A stretch of DNA of 64,000 nucleotides from Chryseobacterium sp. 52 (GTDB lineage: Bacteria; Bacteroidota; Bacteroidia; Flavobacteriales; Weeksellaceae). This document shows, piece after piece, positions 34,285 to 43,520 of the stretch (the stretch's first letter is position 1; every line of letters starts with the position of its first letter). The notes under the pieces were generated by a model. That model saw only the letters and a list, made by a program, of their open reading frames with translations, searched no databases and had not been told where the DNA came from. A program made the position numbers and the translations under genes. The DNA is taken from assembly GCF_002754245.1 (NCBI RefSeq), contig NZ_PEEX01000001.1:930001-994000 (forward strand), written 5' to 3'.

Positions 34285-35482
34285 TTGGTTCTTCAGGCAA
34301 TTAGCACAAACAAAAAGCGTGCTGTTTATTAAAAAAAGATCATATTTTTTAACGTTTTCTATGAAAAGTCACAAAACTACAAATGTAACGAAAATAACAG
34401 TAAAAGATTGTGGCAATTAATCACTCGGGAGCAGTGAATTTCACATCAAATAAATGCTGCGGGATAATAGAGTGAAAATATAAAATAAAGAAGAGTTCGG
34501 GAGCTTGTTTTTCTTCTCTATTAAGAGCTTTTCCACAATTTATTCACCTCTTTTAATTGGTTATTAATAGGCTTTTAATATGTTTTCAATAGTTTATCCA
34601 TGTATTTTCCACACGATTTCAGGATGTTCTCCTTTTCGTACTAACATCTTCTTAATATTTTTTCCACAGGTTATTAACAATGGTTAATCAGATTTTATAA
34701 TATGGACAACTTTTAATAATGATCTGATTTTTCGTAGGTTATTGTCATTTTTCCTGTGCTGTTATTTTTTGTAATCTGGTATTCAACAAAATATTAACAA
34801 TGCATAAGCTAAAAGGAGTTGTGATGAAAACTTTCTGCGTTTTGTTGATATTTTAAGTTATTAACATTTTATATGGGTGTTCTTGAAATTCCGGTGATTC
34901 TTTTCCTGTGATGCTGACTTTGGTCGTGCTGTTAGCTGTTTTAATCTTAGAGCAAGATGTTAAAATTTATTACTTCTTATACTGTGAAAGATTACAATCA
35001 AATCCGAGCTTATGATGTACATCGGATGTATAGCTGATGAAATTCATGACAGCTATGAGCTTATTCATATTAAACCTCAATTTAGAAAGAATAGACAAAA
35101 AGCTTTTAGGATCCAATGGGAATTCTTTTGCAGATTGCGTGAGGGAAAATGGGGCTTCAGGGATAGATTTCCTTTTAATGTATCAAAGACTTATTTTCTT
35201 TTTTTGATTGAACCGAAATAAGATTTATAGCGGATCATTTTAAATCTCAAACGTTACTTTTTATATCAAGAGCCTGTAAAAAAAATCTTAAAATCTGTTG
35301 GTGGGAAATTTACATTATTGTCTCTTCTGAATAAATGTTTTGCTGATTTACACATTTTTTTATTCTATAAACCGTAAAGAAGAAACTAAAGCTATCTGTT
35401 TTTTTTCACAATAAAAAAGGGTGTTTTTCCTTCTTTATGCTACTTTTTAATCATCTATTTTCGTGTTTATAATTAAATAGTT
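34285..35482. other. 1.2 kb gene-free AT-rich region, candidate replication origin
   Basis: No convincing gene lies here; a 69-codon frame at 35012-35221 has no supporting features. Three identical TTTTCCACA boxes, a DnaA-box variant of TTWTNCACA, stand in the same orientation at 34529-34537, 34605-34613 and 34660-34668, with near matches TTATTCACC at 34540 and TTATCCATG at 34594. Repeated (G)TTATTAA/ATTAACAA words follow to about 34870. Genes to the left run mostly minus and those to the right mostly plus. Against it, rplU-rpmA 3.5 kb to the left would be co-directional with neither pattern. Confidence 0.4.
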
Positions 35483-38400
35483 ATGAGCGAGATATATAAA
35501 ATTCAGGGTAAAATTTCTGTAAAAGAAACGGGAGATAGTGTTTCAAATGTAGTGGTTCACGCTTTGGATCTTGATTTTTCGAAAACAAAACAAAGCAGTT
35601 CTGGTGCAGAAGTAAAATTGGACAATTCATTATTATATGATTCGTTGGGGTCAGTATTTACAGATATTCAGGGAAACTTTGTACTTGAGTTTAGTAAAGA
35701 TGATTTTAGTTCTCCCAATCAGGAAGATCCAAGGCCGGAATTGATTTTGCATATAACAAGGCCCGAAGATTCAGATGAATTACAATCAACTTTTGAATCT
35801 AGAATTTTATATACTTCCAATCCTATTCGCTTTAAAGCAGGAAAAATTGAAAGCTACTTAATTCGTATACCGGAGAAAGAATTGGAAAAATTTAATTTGA
35901 ATCTGAATGGAGCAAAAGCAATAATTCAAAAGAGGAACTCCAAAATTGAAAAGAACAAAGCAATTATTGACGAGAAAAAAGAAGTTAATAAAATAATAAA
36001 AGATAAAGTAGATGTAGCATTTGATGATTTTTCATTTTCTAAACTCCCGGAACATGTCCAGTCCTCCAAATATTATTATAAACCGGGAGACCATTTAGAA
36101 GAAAAACAAAAAGCTATTATTAATGATAAGCTTAAAGCTTTGTCAGGTATAGATACGTCAAATGCTAATAAAGAAATGCAATTAGGCTTTTCTGAAAATG
36201 AATTGAGAGGTCTTGGTTTATGGGATGAAAATAACGGAAGACCAATATCTGGTTCAGTCCTGAAATCAACAGTTGATTCAATTATAAAAACTAATTCGCT
36301 TGAACGCAGAACGGTAAAAAACTGTGTGAAGGAATTTACTGAGTCAGATTTAAATCCCATTACAACGCCAATAAAGCCTGTTGAGATTGTTGAAATTATA
36401 GATGGAATTACTATCCCAATTGCAACGCAGATCCAAAACCAACTGAGCTCAGCTACAAGTCCCGAAACAGCCTTGAAATATGAGAAAGTGATCGATGAGA
36501 AATATAAGAACAAAAATATATGTGAATCAGTTAATCAGTTCGCTCTGTGTGGGGGCCCGGCGGATGTTACGGCCTATCATGATTTTCAATCCTTAGAAAT
36601 TGCTTTTGAGCATGTTTGGACTGAACTTTTTGATAATAATCTGTTATTGAAAGCCAAATCACTATATGAAGAATATGTTAAACTGGATATAGGTATACGG
36701 CATATAAATTATCCTGATGGAAGAAAAGCTCAGAAATATGAGATAAATGATAATTTATTAAGTAAGCTTTTTAGTGAATTTTCAAACATAGAATATGATT
36801 CAATAATTGGCTTAATGATAAGTGAAATTGAGGCAAGGCTCTCTGAACCGTATAAATTTTCAATTTTTGCCCCAAACTCGATTAACTATGGTGTAATGTA
36901 CACTTTTCGTCAAAAATGGGAGCCAGCTAATTATCAAGTCGGTAAATTAATTTCATCGCTTCCGTTAGCGCCAAAAGAAGTTAGAAAATACAGTACGAAA
37001 AGGGTGATTACAAAATCTAAAAATGAAAAATATTTAGATGACAGAGAATTTAAAGGGAAAACAGATTCCAGTTCAACTTCTAGAGCTGAGTCCGAAATCA
37101 TTAAAAGAGCACAACAAAATACTAGTTTTGGGTTAAATTCTACTGTAAGTATTAATTTGCCAGTCATTGATGCAAGTATGACAAGTAGCTTGGCCAGTAC
37201 ATCCGATAAGTTTTCTCAAGATACCAAAAAGAATTTCAGAGAAGCTGTGTTAAATGCTTCTGAAGAATATCGTAAACAAAATAAATTGGAAATTGAGTTT
37301 GGTTTTAAAGATGATTATAGTACGGAAACATCAGGTGAAATTTCAAATCCAAATGATGAGATTACCGTTACCTATTTATTTTATGAACTGCAACGTCAAT
37401 ATGACATCAGTGAGTTTTTACACAAAATAACACCCGTAGTATTGGTTGCCAATGAAGTTCCGACACCCGCAGAAATTGATGTTGATTGGCTTTTGGCTAA
37501 TTCTTGGATATTAAAAAGAATTATTTTAGATGAATCGTTTTTACCTGCTTTACAAAATTTGATGGACAGTCCTGTTGGTGATGCAATGGCAATAGATAAT
37601 TTGAAAGGAGCAATGGAAAAGCAGGAAGCTTTAGTGGATAGCATTCAAGCTCAAATTACTTTGAAAAACAACATTCTTGAAAGTTTAAATACTAAAATTA
37701 GTGACATTGCAACCGCTCCTGACCCAGGTAAAACAGCAATGGAACAATTTACTATTGCAAGAGCATTTTTTGATCCCATCGGTTCTCTCCTGTCCAATGC
37801 TGCTTCAACTGATGATAAACCAAGCCAGGCAGAAAGAATAAATGAATACTTAAAAAATACGGTTGAAAGAACAGAAAAAGAAAATGCAGTTTTAAATTCC
37901 GGTTTAAAACAAGAACAATCTGGTCTTCAGCAAATTGTTGAAAAATACAATAAAGAAACCCGTGAGTTTTTTGATAAACAGACAGCTATTACTCAATTAA
38001 AAATTCATATCAAAGAGAATATTCTCTATTATATGCAGCGCATTTGGGATTATGAACCAGCTGATCAACGTTTTTTCAGACTGTATAATTTAGAAATAAA
38101 TTGGTTTGAAGAAGAAGGAGCAGATGAAACGATAACAGTGAATCCATTCGGAAGAAGTGTTCGTGGAATGTATAACTTTAAAAGCAAACTTAAAAGCCGT
38201 ATAAGCCGCACATCTGCAAAACGAAAATTAATTGAAGTAGCAGATTTGGATAAATTATTGGGATACAAAGGCAATTATATGATTTTCCCAGTTAAAGAAA
38301 TGAGCTATTTGCATATTTATATGATGCAGGAATTTATAGATAATGTGACCAATGGTATTAAAGATGCGGATGAGTTTGCTAATTATACCACTCAGGATTT

Positions 38401-38731
38401 AATAGATTACTTAAAATGTGTAAAACTGAATAATCCAACAAGTTTTGAAGCAGAAAAAGATTTTGTAATTGCAATAATTAATGAGCGTTTGCAGTCTACC
38501 CGTAAAGAAAAAGAAAGAGTGATTATTCCAACCAATTCTACTTTTATTGAAGCCTTACCAGGTAAACATCCCATTATGGAAGATTTTAAACTGGCACACC
38601 GTGGCCTGGATGTGAAAAAAGTGCAAGCCGAAGTGCGTTATGCTGAGCTGGAAAACTTACGACTGGCCGCACGATTAATCGAAGGTGAAAGAGAAGATCC
38701 GGATATTGAGAAAGTGGTGATTAAAAAATAG
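35483..38731 (+). CDS. large protein of unknown function, partner of the deaminase toxin candidate
   Basis: A 1082-residue protein without signal peptide or obvious membrane segment. Residues 1-125 look like a carboxypeptidase-regulatory-type beta-sandwich (YKIQGKISVKETGDSVSNVV, then FTDIQGNFVLEF). Two charged coiled-coil stretches follow at about 130-190 and 705-870. A serine-rich part near 535-580 precedes a well-packed block NPNDEITVTYLFYELQRQYD, and the C-terminus ends HPIMEDFKLAHRGLDVKKVQ...DPDIEKVVIKK. These blocks look conserved, but I cannot name the family. The next gene, 22 bases downstream, carries a deaminase-like toxin domain, so a carrier, adaptor or delivery role is possible; that is inference. 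Confidence 0.7.
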   Translation: MSEIYKIQGKISVKETGDSVSNVVVHALDLDFSKTKQSSSGAEVKLDNSLLYDSLGSVFTDIQGNFVLEFSKDDFSSPNQEDPRPELILHITRPEDSDELQSTFESRILYTSNPIRFKAGKIESYLIRIPEKELEKFNLNLNGAKAIIQKRNSKIEKNKAIIDEKKEVNKIIKDKVDVAFDDFSFSKLPEHVQSSKYYYKPGDHLEEKQKAIINDKLKALSGIDTSNANKEMQLGFSENELRGLGLWDENNGRPISGSVLKSTVDSIIKTNSLERRTVKNCVKEFTESDLNPITTPIKPVEIVEIIDGITIPIATQIQNQLSSATSPETALKYEKVIDEKYKNKNICESVNQFALCGGPADVTAYHDFQSLEIAFEHVWTELFDNNLLLKAKSLYEEYVKLDIGIRHINYPDGRKAQKYEINDNLLSKLFSEFSNIEYDSIIGLMISEIEARLSEPYKFSIFAPNSINYGVMYTFRQKWEPANYQVGKLISSLPLAPKEVRKYSTKRVITKSKNEKYLDDREFKGKTDSSSTSRAESEIIKRAQQNTSFGLNSTVSINLPVIDASMTSSLASTSDKFSQDTKKNFREAVLNASEEYRKQNKLEIEFGFKDDYSTETSGEISNPNDEITVTYLFYELQRQYDISEFLHKITPVVLVANEVPTPAEIDVDWLLANSWILKRIILDESFLPALQNLMDSPVGDAMAIDNLKGAMEKQEALVDSIQAQITLKNNILESLNTKISDIATAPDPGKTAMEQFTIARAFFDPIGSLLSNAASTDDKPSQAERINEYLKNTVERTEKENAVLNSGLKQEQSGLQQIVEKYNKETREFFDKQTAITQLKIHIKENILYYMQRIWDYEPADQRFFRLYNLEINWFEEEGADETITVNPFGRSVRGMYNFKSKLKSRISRTSAKRKLIEVADLDKLLGYKGNYMIFPVKEMSYLHIYMMQEFIDNVTNGIKDADEFANYTTQDLIDYLKCVKLNNPTSFEAEKDFVIAIINERLQSTRKEKERVIIPTNSTFIEALPGKHPIMEDFKLAHRGLDVKKVQAEVRYAELENLRLAARLIEGEREDPDIEKVVIKK

Positions 38732-38752
38732 TTTAATTATAAATAGATCGAG

Positions 38753-40648
38753 ATGGGAGAATCAAGATTAATTGTACCCAGAGCAACTCAGGATAGAGGA
38801 ATTAATAATCCATTATCTTATAATGAGCAATTCCCGGATTGGACATCTGATTCTGTATTGGATTTTATGAGAAATGGGCCACAAACATATGACTTTGGCC
38901 AGCATCAAAGAGGTAGCGCAGAAAGAGGGGTTATAAACATTGATCCTTTTGAAGCGCCAACCAGAGTTGTACCTCCGGTTACTTTACCCAACCAGCCACC
39001 AGTTAGAACTTCAGGCGGAAGGAGGCGTCAGCTTGACCCCGCTGAGCAACCTCTTCCAGATCCCGGACCAGATATTATTCCTCCATTCATGAGTACGGTA
39101 GAAGCACCTTCAATAGCCCCGCCTATGGTGTATATGGATGGCCGGCAAGTAGATTCACGTGACACGGAATCTTTTATACATTTTCTGGAGCAAAGAAGAC
39201 TTGAAGATCAACATACGCAGATTGAAATACAGAGAAATTATGCGCAACAAATAGCATTAGAAAGAGAGGAAGCAGCAAGAGGAATCGCTAATCGGTATAC
39301 TTATAATCCTAACGAAACTTTTAGGGATTCCTGGTATTTAAATAATTCGTACAGATTAATTATGCAGCATTTAGAGTACCCGGCTCTTTATCCATTGCCT
39401 CCGGTTCTTCAAAATGAATTAGAAATCAATAGGTTGCAGTATATTTATCATCCTCGTTATATTGTACAGCAATCTGCAAGATGGATGTTGGGAGATGATA
39501 ATGCATTAGAGCCATTTAGACCTGAATTAGAAACACTGGAAGAAAATTTAGATAGGGCAGGTCTTTTTGGTAGCTTCGCTGGAATCGGACTTGGGCTTTT
39601 GTGGTCATTACGGGAGATTACTTCAGGTTTACCAGATCTCATCAATATGTTATCAACTATTCGCCCTGCGAATAGCGACGATTATGCAGATTTTTTAAAT
39701 ATAATGAGAGAATTAGCTAATTCTGAAATAACAAATCAGGCCGTAAGCAGACAAATTGCAGATATTATTCAGACAGGATTTCAAGGTCTTCAGCAGAACA
39801 TTGATAGAATATATGAACAGTCTTCTGAAGGGCATTTGGTTAGGCCTGCTGCAGAAATAACACAAATAACAGTCGGTATAATTGAGATCATTGATGGAAT
39901 TCATGGGGTCTTAGCTCTGGCCAGGCATAGTCCGGAAATGCTGACTAGATTACAATCTGCTTCTAGAAGTTTTAGAAGGCAAATTCAACAAATGGATGTT
40001 CCTGACTCAGGATATTCGGAATTTAGACGTTTCCTGGCAGATGAACAGGGATCTGCAGTTTTTGGATCGAGTAGAGGAAAAACCAGGCAAGCGCCTATTA
40101 CAGTCAGACCCGCTAGTGCTGATCCTATACAATCTGAAATAATAAGAACCCCCAGATGGAGAAGAATTTCACATCTGGTTGAAGATGAAGCAGAGTTAAA
40201 TAGATTAAGAGATGTTTTTTATGAAATGGATAGGTTTAGGTTAAATGTACAGCTTCCGGAAGCTAGGACCCAGAGAGGGGTGCCAACATTGGCGCGGTTA
40301 GAGCTGTCTTCAGTTTCGGACCCAATATACGGAGTGAGTACATCTTTTAGTTCGCCTTCAGGGGCTTCAAGAGAACAGGTCAGATTATTACAGGAATTAT
40401 TAAGGGAAATTTATGATGTAGCCCCACACAGAGCAGTTATGGAGCATGCCGAGGCGGATGCAATAATTACAGCTTGGAATGGAAATATAATGTCTCAAAC
40501 AGGCATTCTCTATACAGACAGGCCTTTATGTGGTTTTTGTGCAACCTCATTAAGAAGATTATTTCCTATCATTGGACTGCAGGAATTATCAGTCTATCAA
40601 TTGGTTCCTGAGTCCGGACAGGTATTTAGAGCGCTCCTTACATTTTGA
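38753..40648 (+). CDS. candidate DddA-like nucleic-acid deaminase toxin
   Basis: A 631-residue protein without signal peptide. Residues 60-125 are proline-rich and probably disordered, 150-180 helical (YAQQIALEREEAARGI), and a hydrophobic stretch FGSFAGIGLGLLWSL lies near 270. The C-terminal 130 residues carry a zinc-deaminase signature: HAE at 565-567 and PLCGFC with C593 and C596, followed by LRRLFPIIGLQELSVYQL. E567 to C593 spans 26 positions, as does E1347-C1373 in DddA, and CGFC is shared with it. It would deaminate cytosine in DNA or RNA, or another base; target unknown. No immunity-like gene follows before the tRNA. Confidence 0.7.
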   Translation: MGESRLIVPRATQDRGINNPLSYNEQFPDWTSDSVLDFMRNGPQTYDFGQHQRGSAERGVINIDPFEAPTRVVPPVTLPNQPPVRTSGGRRRQLDPAEQPLPDPGPDIIPPFMSTVEAPSIAPPMVYMDGRQVDSRDTESFIHFLEQRRLEDQHTQIEIQRNYAQQIALEREEAARGIANRYTYNPNETFRDSWYLNNSYRLIMQHLEYPALYPLPPVLQNELEINRLQYIYHPRYIVQQSARWMLGDDNALEPFRPELETLEENLDRAGLFGSFAGIGLGLLWSLREITSGLPDLINMLSTIRPANSDDYADFLNIMRELANSEITNQAVSRQIADIIQTGFQGLQQNIDRIYEQSSEGHLVRPAAEITQITVGIIEIIDGIHGVLALARHSPEMLTRLQSASRSFRRQIQQMDVPDSGYSEFRRFLADEQGSAVFGSSRGKTRQAPITVRPASADPIQSEIIRTPRWRRISHLVEDEAELNRLRDVFYEMDRFRLNVQLPEARTQRGVPTLARLELSSVSDPIYGVSTSFSSPSGASREQVRLLQELLREIYDVAPHRAVMEHAEADAIITAWNGNIMSQTGILYTDRPLCGFCATSLRRLFPIIGLQELSVYQLVPESGQVFRALLTF

Positions 40649-40810
40649 AAGAATATTATTTCCAATTTGGATGTGTAAATAGAAATTAAGCTCTATTTTT
40701 TAAAGTGATGAAATAGTAAAGATTGATCCTCTCTTATGGTTAAATTTCCTGAAGTGGAAATCGAAGATTCGAAGAGCCAATGTGTATCAGGAAAAATACA
40801 GAGACAAAAT

Positions 40811-40843
40811 AAAAAAAGACCTACATTTCTGTAAGTCTTTTTG
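40811..40843 (-). terminator. terminator of tRNA-Asn copy 1
   Basis: On the minus strand AAGACTTACA-GAAA-TGTAGGTCTT, a ten-base stem with a GAAA tetraloop and a T run directly after the tRNA. It may also stop plus-strand transcription from the toxin gene. Confidence 0.88.
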
Positions 40844-40917
40844 CTCCTCCTGCTGGGCTCGAACCAGCGACCCTCTGATTAACAGTCAGATGCTCTAACC
40901 AACTGAGCTAAGGAGGA
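40844..40917 (-). tRNA. tRNA-Asn(GTT), copy 1
   Basis: A 74-base cloverleaf: acceptor TCCTCCT/AGGAGGA with discriminator G, D arm GCTC...GAGC, anticodon stem TCTGA/TCAGA with loop CTGTTAA (anticodon GTT), T arm GCTGG-TTCGAGC-CCAGC. The 3' CCA is not encoded. Identical in sequence to the copy at 41863. Confidence 0.97.
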
Positions 40918-40940
40918 ATTTTCCTCTGTTTAAGGTGTTG

Positions 40941-40971
40941 CAAATATAAAAGTAATATTAATATCAGGCAA
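40941..40971 (-). promoter_or_regulatory. promoter of tRNA-Asn copy 1
   Basis: TTG (40969-40971), 20 bases, TATATTTG (40941-40948), with the tRNA 5' end 23 bases on. Same spacing in both tRNA copies. Confidence 0.7.
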
Positions 40972-41053
40972 ATTTTATCCCCAATTAACGGTGATTTTGG
41001 AGTAAAAATGTTGAATCTCAGGAAGAAATATTTCAACATCTTTTTATTGAATC

Positions 41054-41773
41054 CTAATAATCTTCAAATAAATGCCGGAAATAGAGCTCCGGAGCCTCTA
41101 AAAAATTCCTTGTAAGCTGATAATGTTCCGTCTCTTTGTAATGAATTTTCTGAATTTTGTTATCTAATAAATAAATTTCAGCACCGGGATAGCTCATCAG
41201 AATTGGGGAGTGGCTGGAAATAATAAACTGTGCTTTTCCTGCTTTTTCCAGTTTATGAATGATCGATAATAAAGAAAGCTGCCGCTGTGGCGAAAGGGCA
41301 GATTCCGGTTCATCAAGGATATAAATGCCATTCTGGAAGTGATTATGGAATAATGAAAGGAAAGCCTCACCATGAGATTGTTGATGCAGAGATTTTCCTC
41401 CATAGGCGTTCAGAACACTCCTGTCTTCTTCTGCTACTTCATCAATATAAGTCGAGAAATTGAAAAAACTTTCCGCTCTCATGAAAAAGCCCTGTGCCGT
41501 TTTGGTTTTCCAGGAAAGAGTAAGATATTCCGACAGTCCGGATTCAGTTTTGTGAAAGTTGTAATTATGGTTTCGGTTGCCTCCGGCTACATTGAAATCA
41601 CACTTTTCTGCAATGGCTTCCAGTAAAGTAGATTTACCAATTCCGTTTTCACCAACGAAAAAAGTAACGTTGCTCCTGAGCTTAAGATCTAAACCATCGC
41701 TCAGAAAAGGAAGGTTGAAAGGAAAATTATGAGGGTGATCTTCTTTCAGATAAATGCGGGATAAGTAGGACAT
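41054..41773 (-). CDS. stand-alone AAA/ABC-type ATPase (COG3910-like)
   Basis: A 239-residue soluble ATPase: Walker A GENGIGKS at 41-48, a Q-loop region, a signature-like SHGEAFLSLF, Walker B YILDEPESALSP and a switch SSHSP. No membrane or nuclease domain and no partner gene, unlike defence ATPases such as OLD, Septu or Gabija. Single-gene relatives of this size are widespread, with unknown function. It sits between two tRNA-Asn copies on the same strand. Confidence 0.85.
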   Translation of the reverse strand: MSYLSRIYLKEDHPHNFPFNLPFLSDGLDLKLRSNVTFFVGENGIGKSTLLEAIAEKCDFNVAGGNRNHNYNFHKTESGLSEYLTLSWKTKTAQGFFMRAESFFNFSTYIDEVAEEDRSVLNAYGGKSLHQQSHGEAFLSLFHNHFQNGIYILDEPESALSPQRQLSLLSIIHKLEKAGKAQFIISSHSPILMSYPGAEIYLLDNKIQKIHYKETEHYQLTRNFLEAPELYFRHLFEDY

Positions 41774-41828
41774 CGTCTATATTTTAATTAAATAGTATCA
41801 ATTCTTATCAAGCAAAATATATGCAAAA

Positions 41829-41861
41829 TAAAAAAGACCTACATTTCTGTAAGTCTTTTTT
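41829..41861 (-). terminator. terminator of tRNA-Asn copy 2
   Basis: The same AAGACTTACA-GAAA-TGTAGGTCTT hairpin with a T run as after copy 1. Confidence 0.88.
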
Positions 41862-41862
41862 G

Positions 41863-41936
41863 CTCCTCCTGCTGGGCTCGAACCAGCGACCCTCTGATTA
41901 ACAGTCAGATGCTCTAACCAACTGAGCTAAGGAGGA
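41863..41936 (-). tRNA. tRNA-Asn(GTT), copy 2
   Basis: 74 bases, identical to copy 1, anticodon GTT, no encoded CCA. With its own promoter and terminator, it is an independent transcription unit. Confidence 0.97.
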
Positions 41937-41958
41937 ATGTCCTTTGTTTTAAGTGGTG

Positions 41959-41989
41959 CAAATATAGGACGAATATTTATACCTTACAA
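41959..41989 (-). promoter_or_regulatory. promoter of tRNA-Asn copy 2
   Basis: TTG (41987-41989), 20 bases, TATATTTG (41959-41966), 23 bases before the tRNA, exactly the geometry of copy 1 although the spacer sequences have diverged. Confidence 0.7.
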
Positions 41990-42017
41990 ATATTTTTTAG
42001 AAAAAATTTCAAAAAAA

Positions 42018-43496
42018 TTATAAACTGCCTGTAAGTGCTTTAAAGATATCACTTCCGAAGATCAGTAACATCAATCCTAACAGGAAGATAACCCCGATCA
42101 TCTGTGCATTTTCCAGTACTTTCTGAGGAACCGGTTTTCCCGTAACTACCTCCCATAATGTAAATAAAACATGACCTCCGTCAAGTCCCGGAATAGGAAT
42201 AAGGTTCAGAAATGCTAACCATACAGAAAACATAGCTGTAAAACTCCAGAACAGGCTCCAGTTAATGGATACAGATCCGTCTTTCGACTTTTGTACCGGC
42301 ATATTTTTAATAATTGCCAGAGGACCTCCCACTTTCTTATATCCCTGAACTTTCTTGTTGAATACCAGTTTGAACTGTTTAACCTGATACGTCAGACTTT
42401 CAATACTTCTGGTGTATCCTCTTCCAATAGACTGAATAAAAGTGAAATGCTGTGTATTGGCATACTTCTGAAGCTGCTTATAAGAAGCAATACCCAGTCC
42501 TTCCTTAGAAACTTCAAGGCTTAAAGGCTGTAATGCACCAGCTCTTAATACTTCCATATTAATCACCTTTCCTGCATTCTTTACCACAAGACCTTGCAGT
42601 TCGTCATAATAATTTATTTTCTGGCCGTTTACTGAAACCACCTGATCCCCTATTTTTAAACCTGCCTCAGCAGTCTTAGGATTCACAATCGTATCAATGA
42701 CAGGTGCATATCTTGGTGTCAGGAATGCTCTTGGGTTCTCATCTTTGAAAGCCAGTGCTTTTCCGTCGTCATTCGTGTTAAAAGTAACATCCTGCCCTTT
42801 TCTTAAAACTGTTACCTGATCACTTAATAAAATATCTAAAGACAGTTTATCCAGATTGTTCTGAACTTTCCCGTCCACTTTTAAGATTTTATCACCATCC
42901 TCAAAGCCCATCGCTTTTGCAATGCTGGTATAGTGCATCGGTGCTTCTACTTTCGTTGTATCAAAAGAGGTTTCTCCGTTGAAATAAGAAAGGCTTCCGA
43001 AAATAATCCAGGCCAGGAAAAAGTTAACAGTAACCCCTCCAAGCATAATGATCAGTCTCTGCCAAGCCGGTTTAGATCTGAATTCCCATGACTGTGCAGG
43101 TTTTTTCATCTGCTCTTTGTCCATGCTTTCGTCAATCATCCCTGCAATTTTCACATAACCTCCGAAAGGAAGCCATCCGATTCCGTATTTCGTTTGCTCA
43201 GGATATTTTCTCCAGTCGTTGTCAGAAAGTTTTGATATATCGATAGGAACTTCTGTTTCCTTTCCGTCTACCACGATAGTTTCTGTATCAGGAAGGTTTT
43301 TAGAAAGTAATTTATACTGCCATTTTCCATTGATCTTCTTCATTGAAAAGATTGAAAACCAAGGATCGAAAAACAGGAAGAATTTCTCAGCTCTGGTCTT
43401 AAACCATTTTGCCGGTAAAAAGTGTCCAAGCTCATGAAGAACTACTAAAATAGAAATACTTAGTATGAACTGGAAAATCTTGATTGCTAATTCCAT
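42018..43496 (-). CDS. rseP: site-2 protease RseP (RIP metalloprotease)
   Basis: A 492-residue intramembrane zinc protease. HELGH at 21-25 lies in the first membrane segment, GWLPFGGYVKIAGM follows, two PDZ-like stretches occupy the periplasmic middle (one near LKIGDQVVSVNGQKI), and LNLIPIPGLDGGHVLF carries the third zinc ligand near the C-terminus. It cleaves membrane-bound regulators or leftover signal peptides. The gene is monocistronic with a good promoter. Confidence 0.95.
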   Translation of the reverse strand: MELAIKIFQFILSISILVVLHELGHFLPAKWFKTRAEKFFLFFDPWFSIFSMKKINGKWQYKLLSKNLPDTETIVVDGKETEVPIDISKLSDNDWRKYPEQTKYGIGWLPFGGYVKIAGMIDESMDKEQMKKPAQSWEFRSKPAWQRLIIMLGGVTVNFFLAWIIFGSLSYFNGETSFDTTKVEAPMHYTSIAKAMGFEDGDKILKVDGKVQNNLDKLSLDILLSDQVTVLRKGQDVTFNTNDDGKALAFKDENPRAFLTPRYAPVIDTIVNPKTAEAGLKIGDQVVSVNGQKINYYDELQGLVVKNAGKVINMEVLRAGALQPLSLEVSKEGLGIASYKQLQKYANTQHFTFIQSIGRGYTRSIESLTYQVKQFKLVFNKKVQGYKKVGGPLAIIKNMPVQKSKDGSVSINWSLFWSFTAMFSVWLAFLNLIPIPGLDGGHVLFTLWEVVTGKPVPQKVLENAQMIGVIFLLGLMLLIFGSDIFKALTGSL

Positions 43497-43520
43497 TAAT
43501 AAATTTTAGATTTTAATTTG

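Larger units (their letters stand above)
40805..40919. repeat. direct repeat copy 1: terminator plus tRNA-Asn
   Basis: A 115-base unit repeated at 41824-41938, differing only by two compensating single-base changes in the length of an A run and a T run. The similarity continues more loosely through the promoter region to about 40971. The copies flank the ATPase gene at 41054. Confidence 0.9.
41824..41938. repeat. direct repeat copy 2: terminator plus tRNA-Asn
   Basis: Second copy of the 115-base unit at 40805-40919, offset by 1019 bases. Confidence 0.9.

Noticed and set aside
35012..35221. 69-codon frame starting MMYIGCIADEIHDSY
   Set aside because: No promoter box, no conserved features, atypical residue mix, and it lies in an AT-rich region with other origin-like signals.
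41054..41773. ATPase between tRNA copies as an anti-phage defence gene
   Set aside because: It is a short single-domain ATPase with no nuclease, reverse transcriptase or effector partner; such stand-alone ATPases are widespread.
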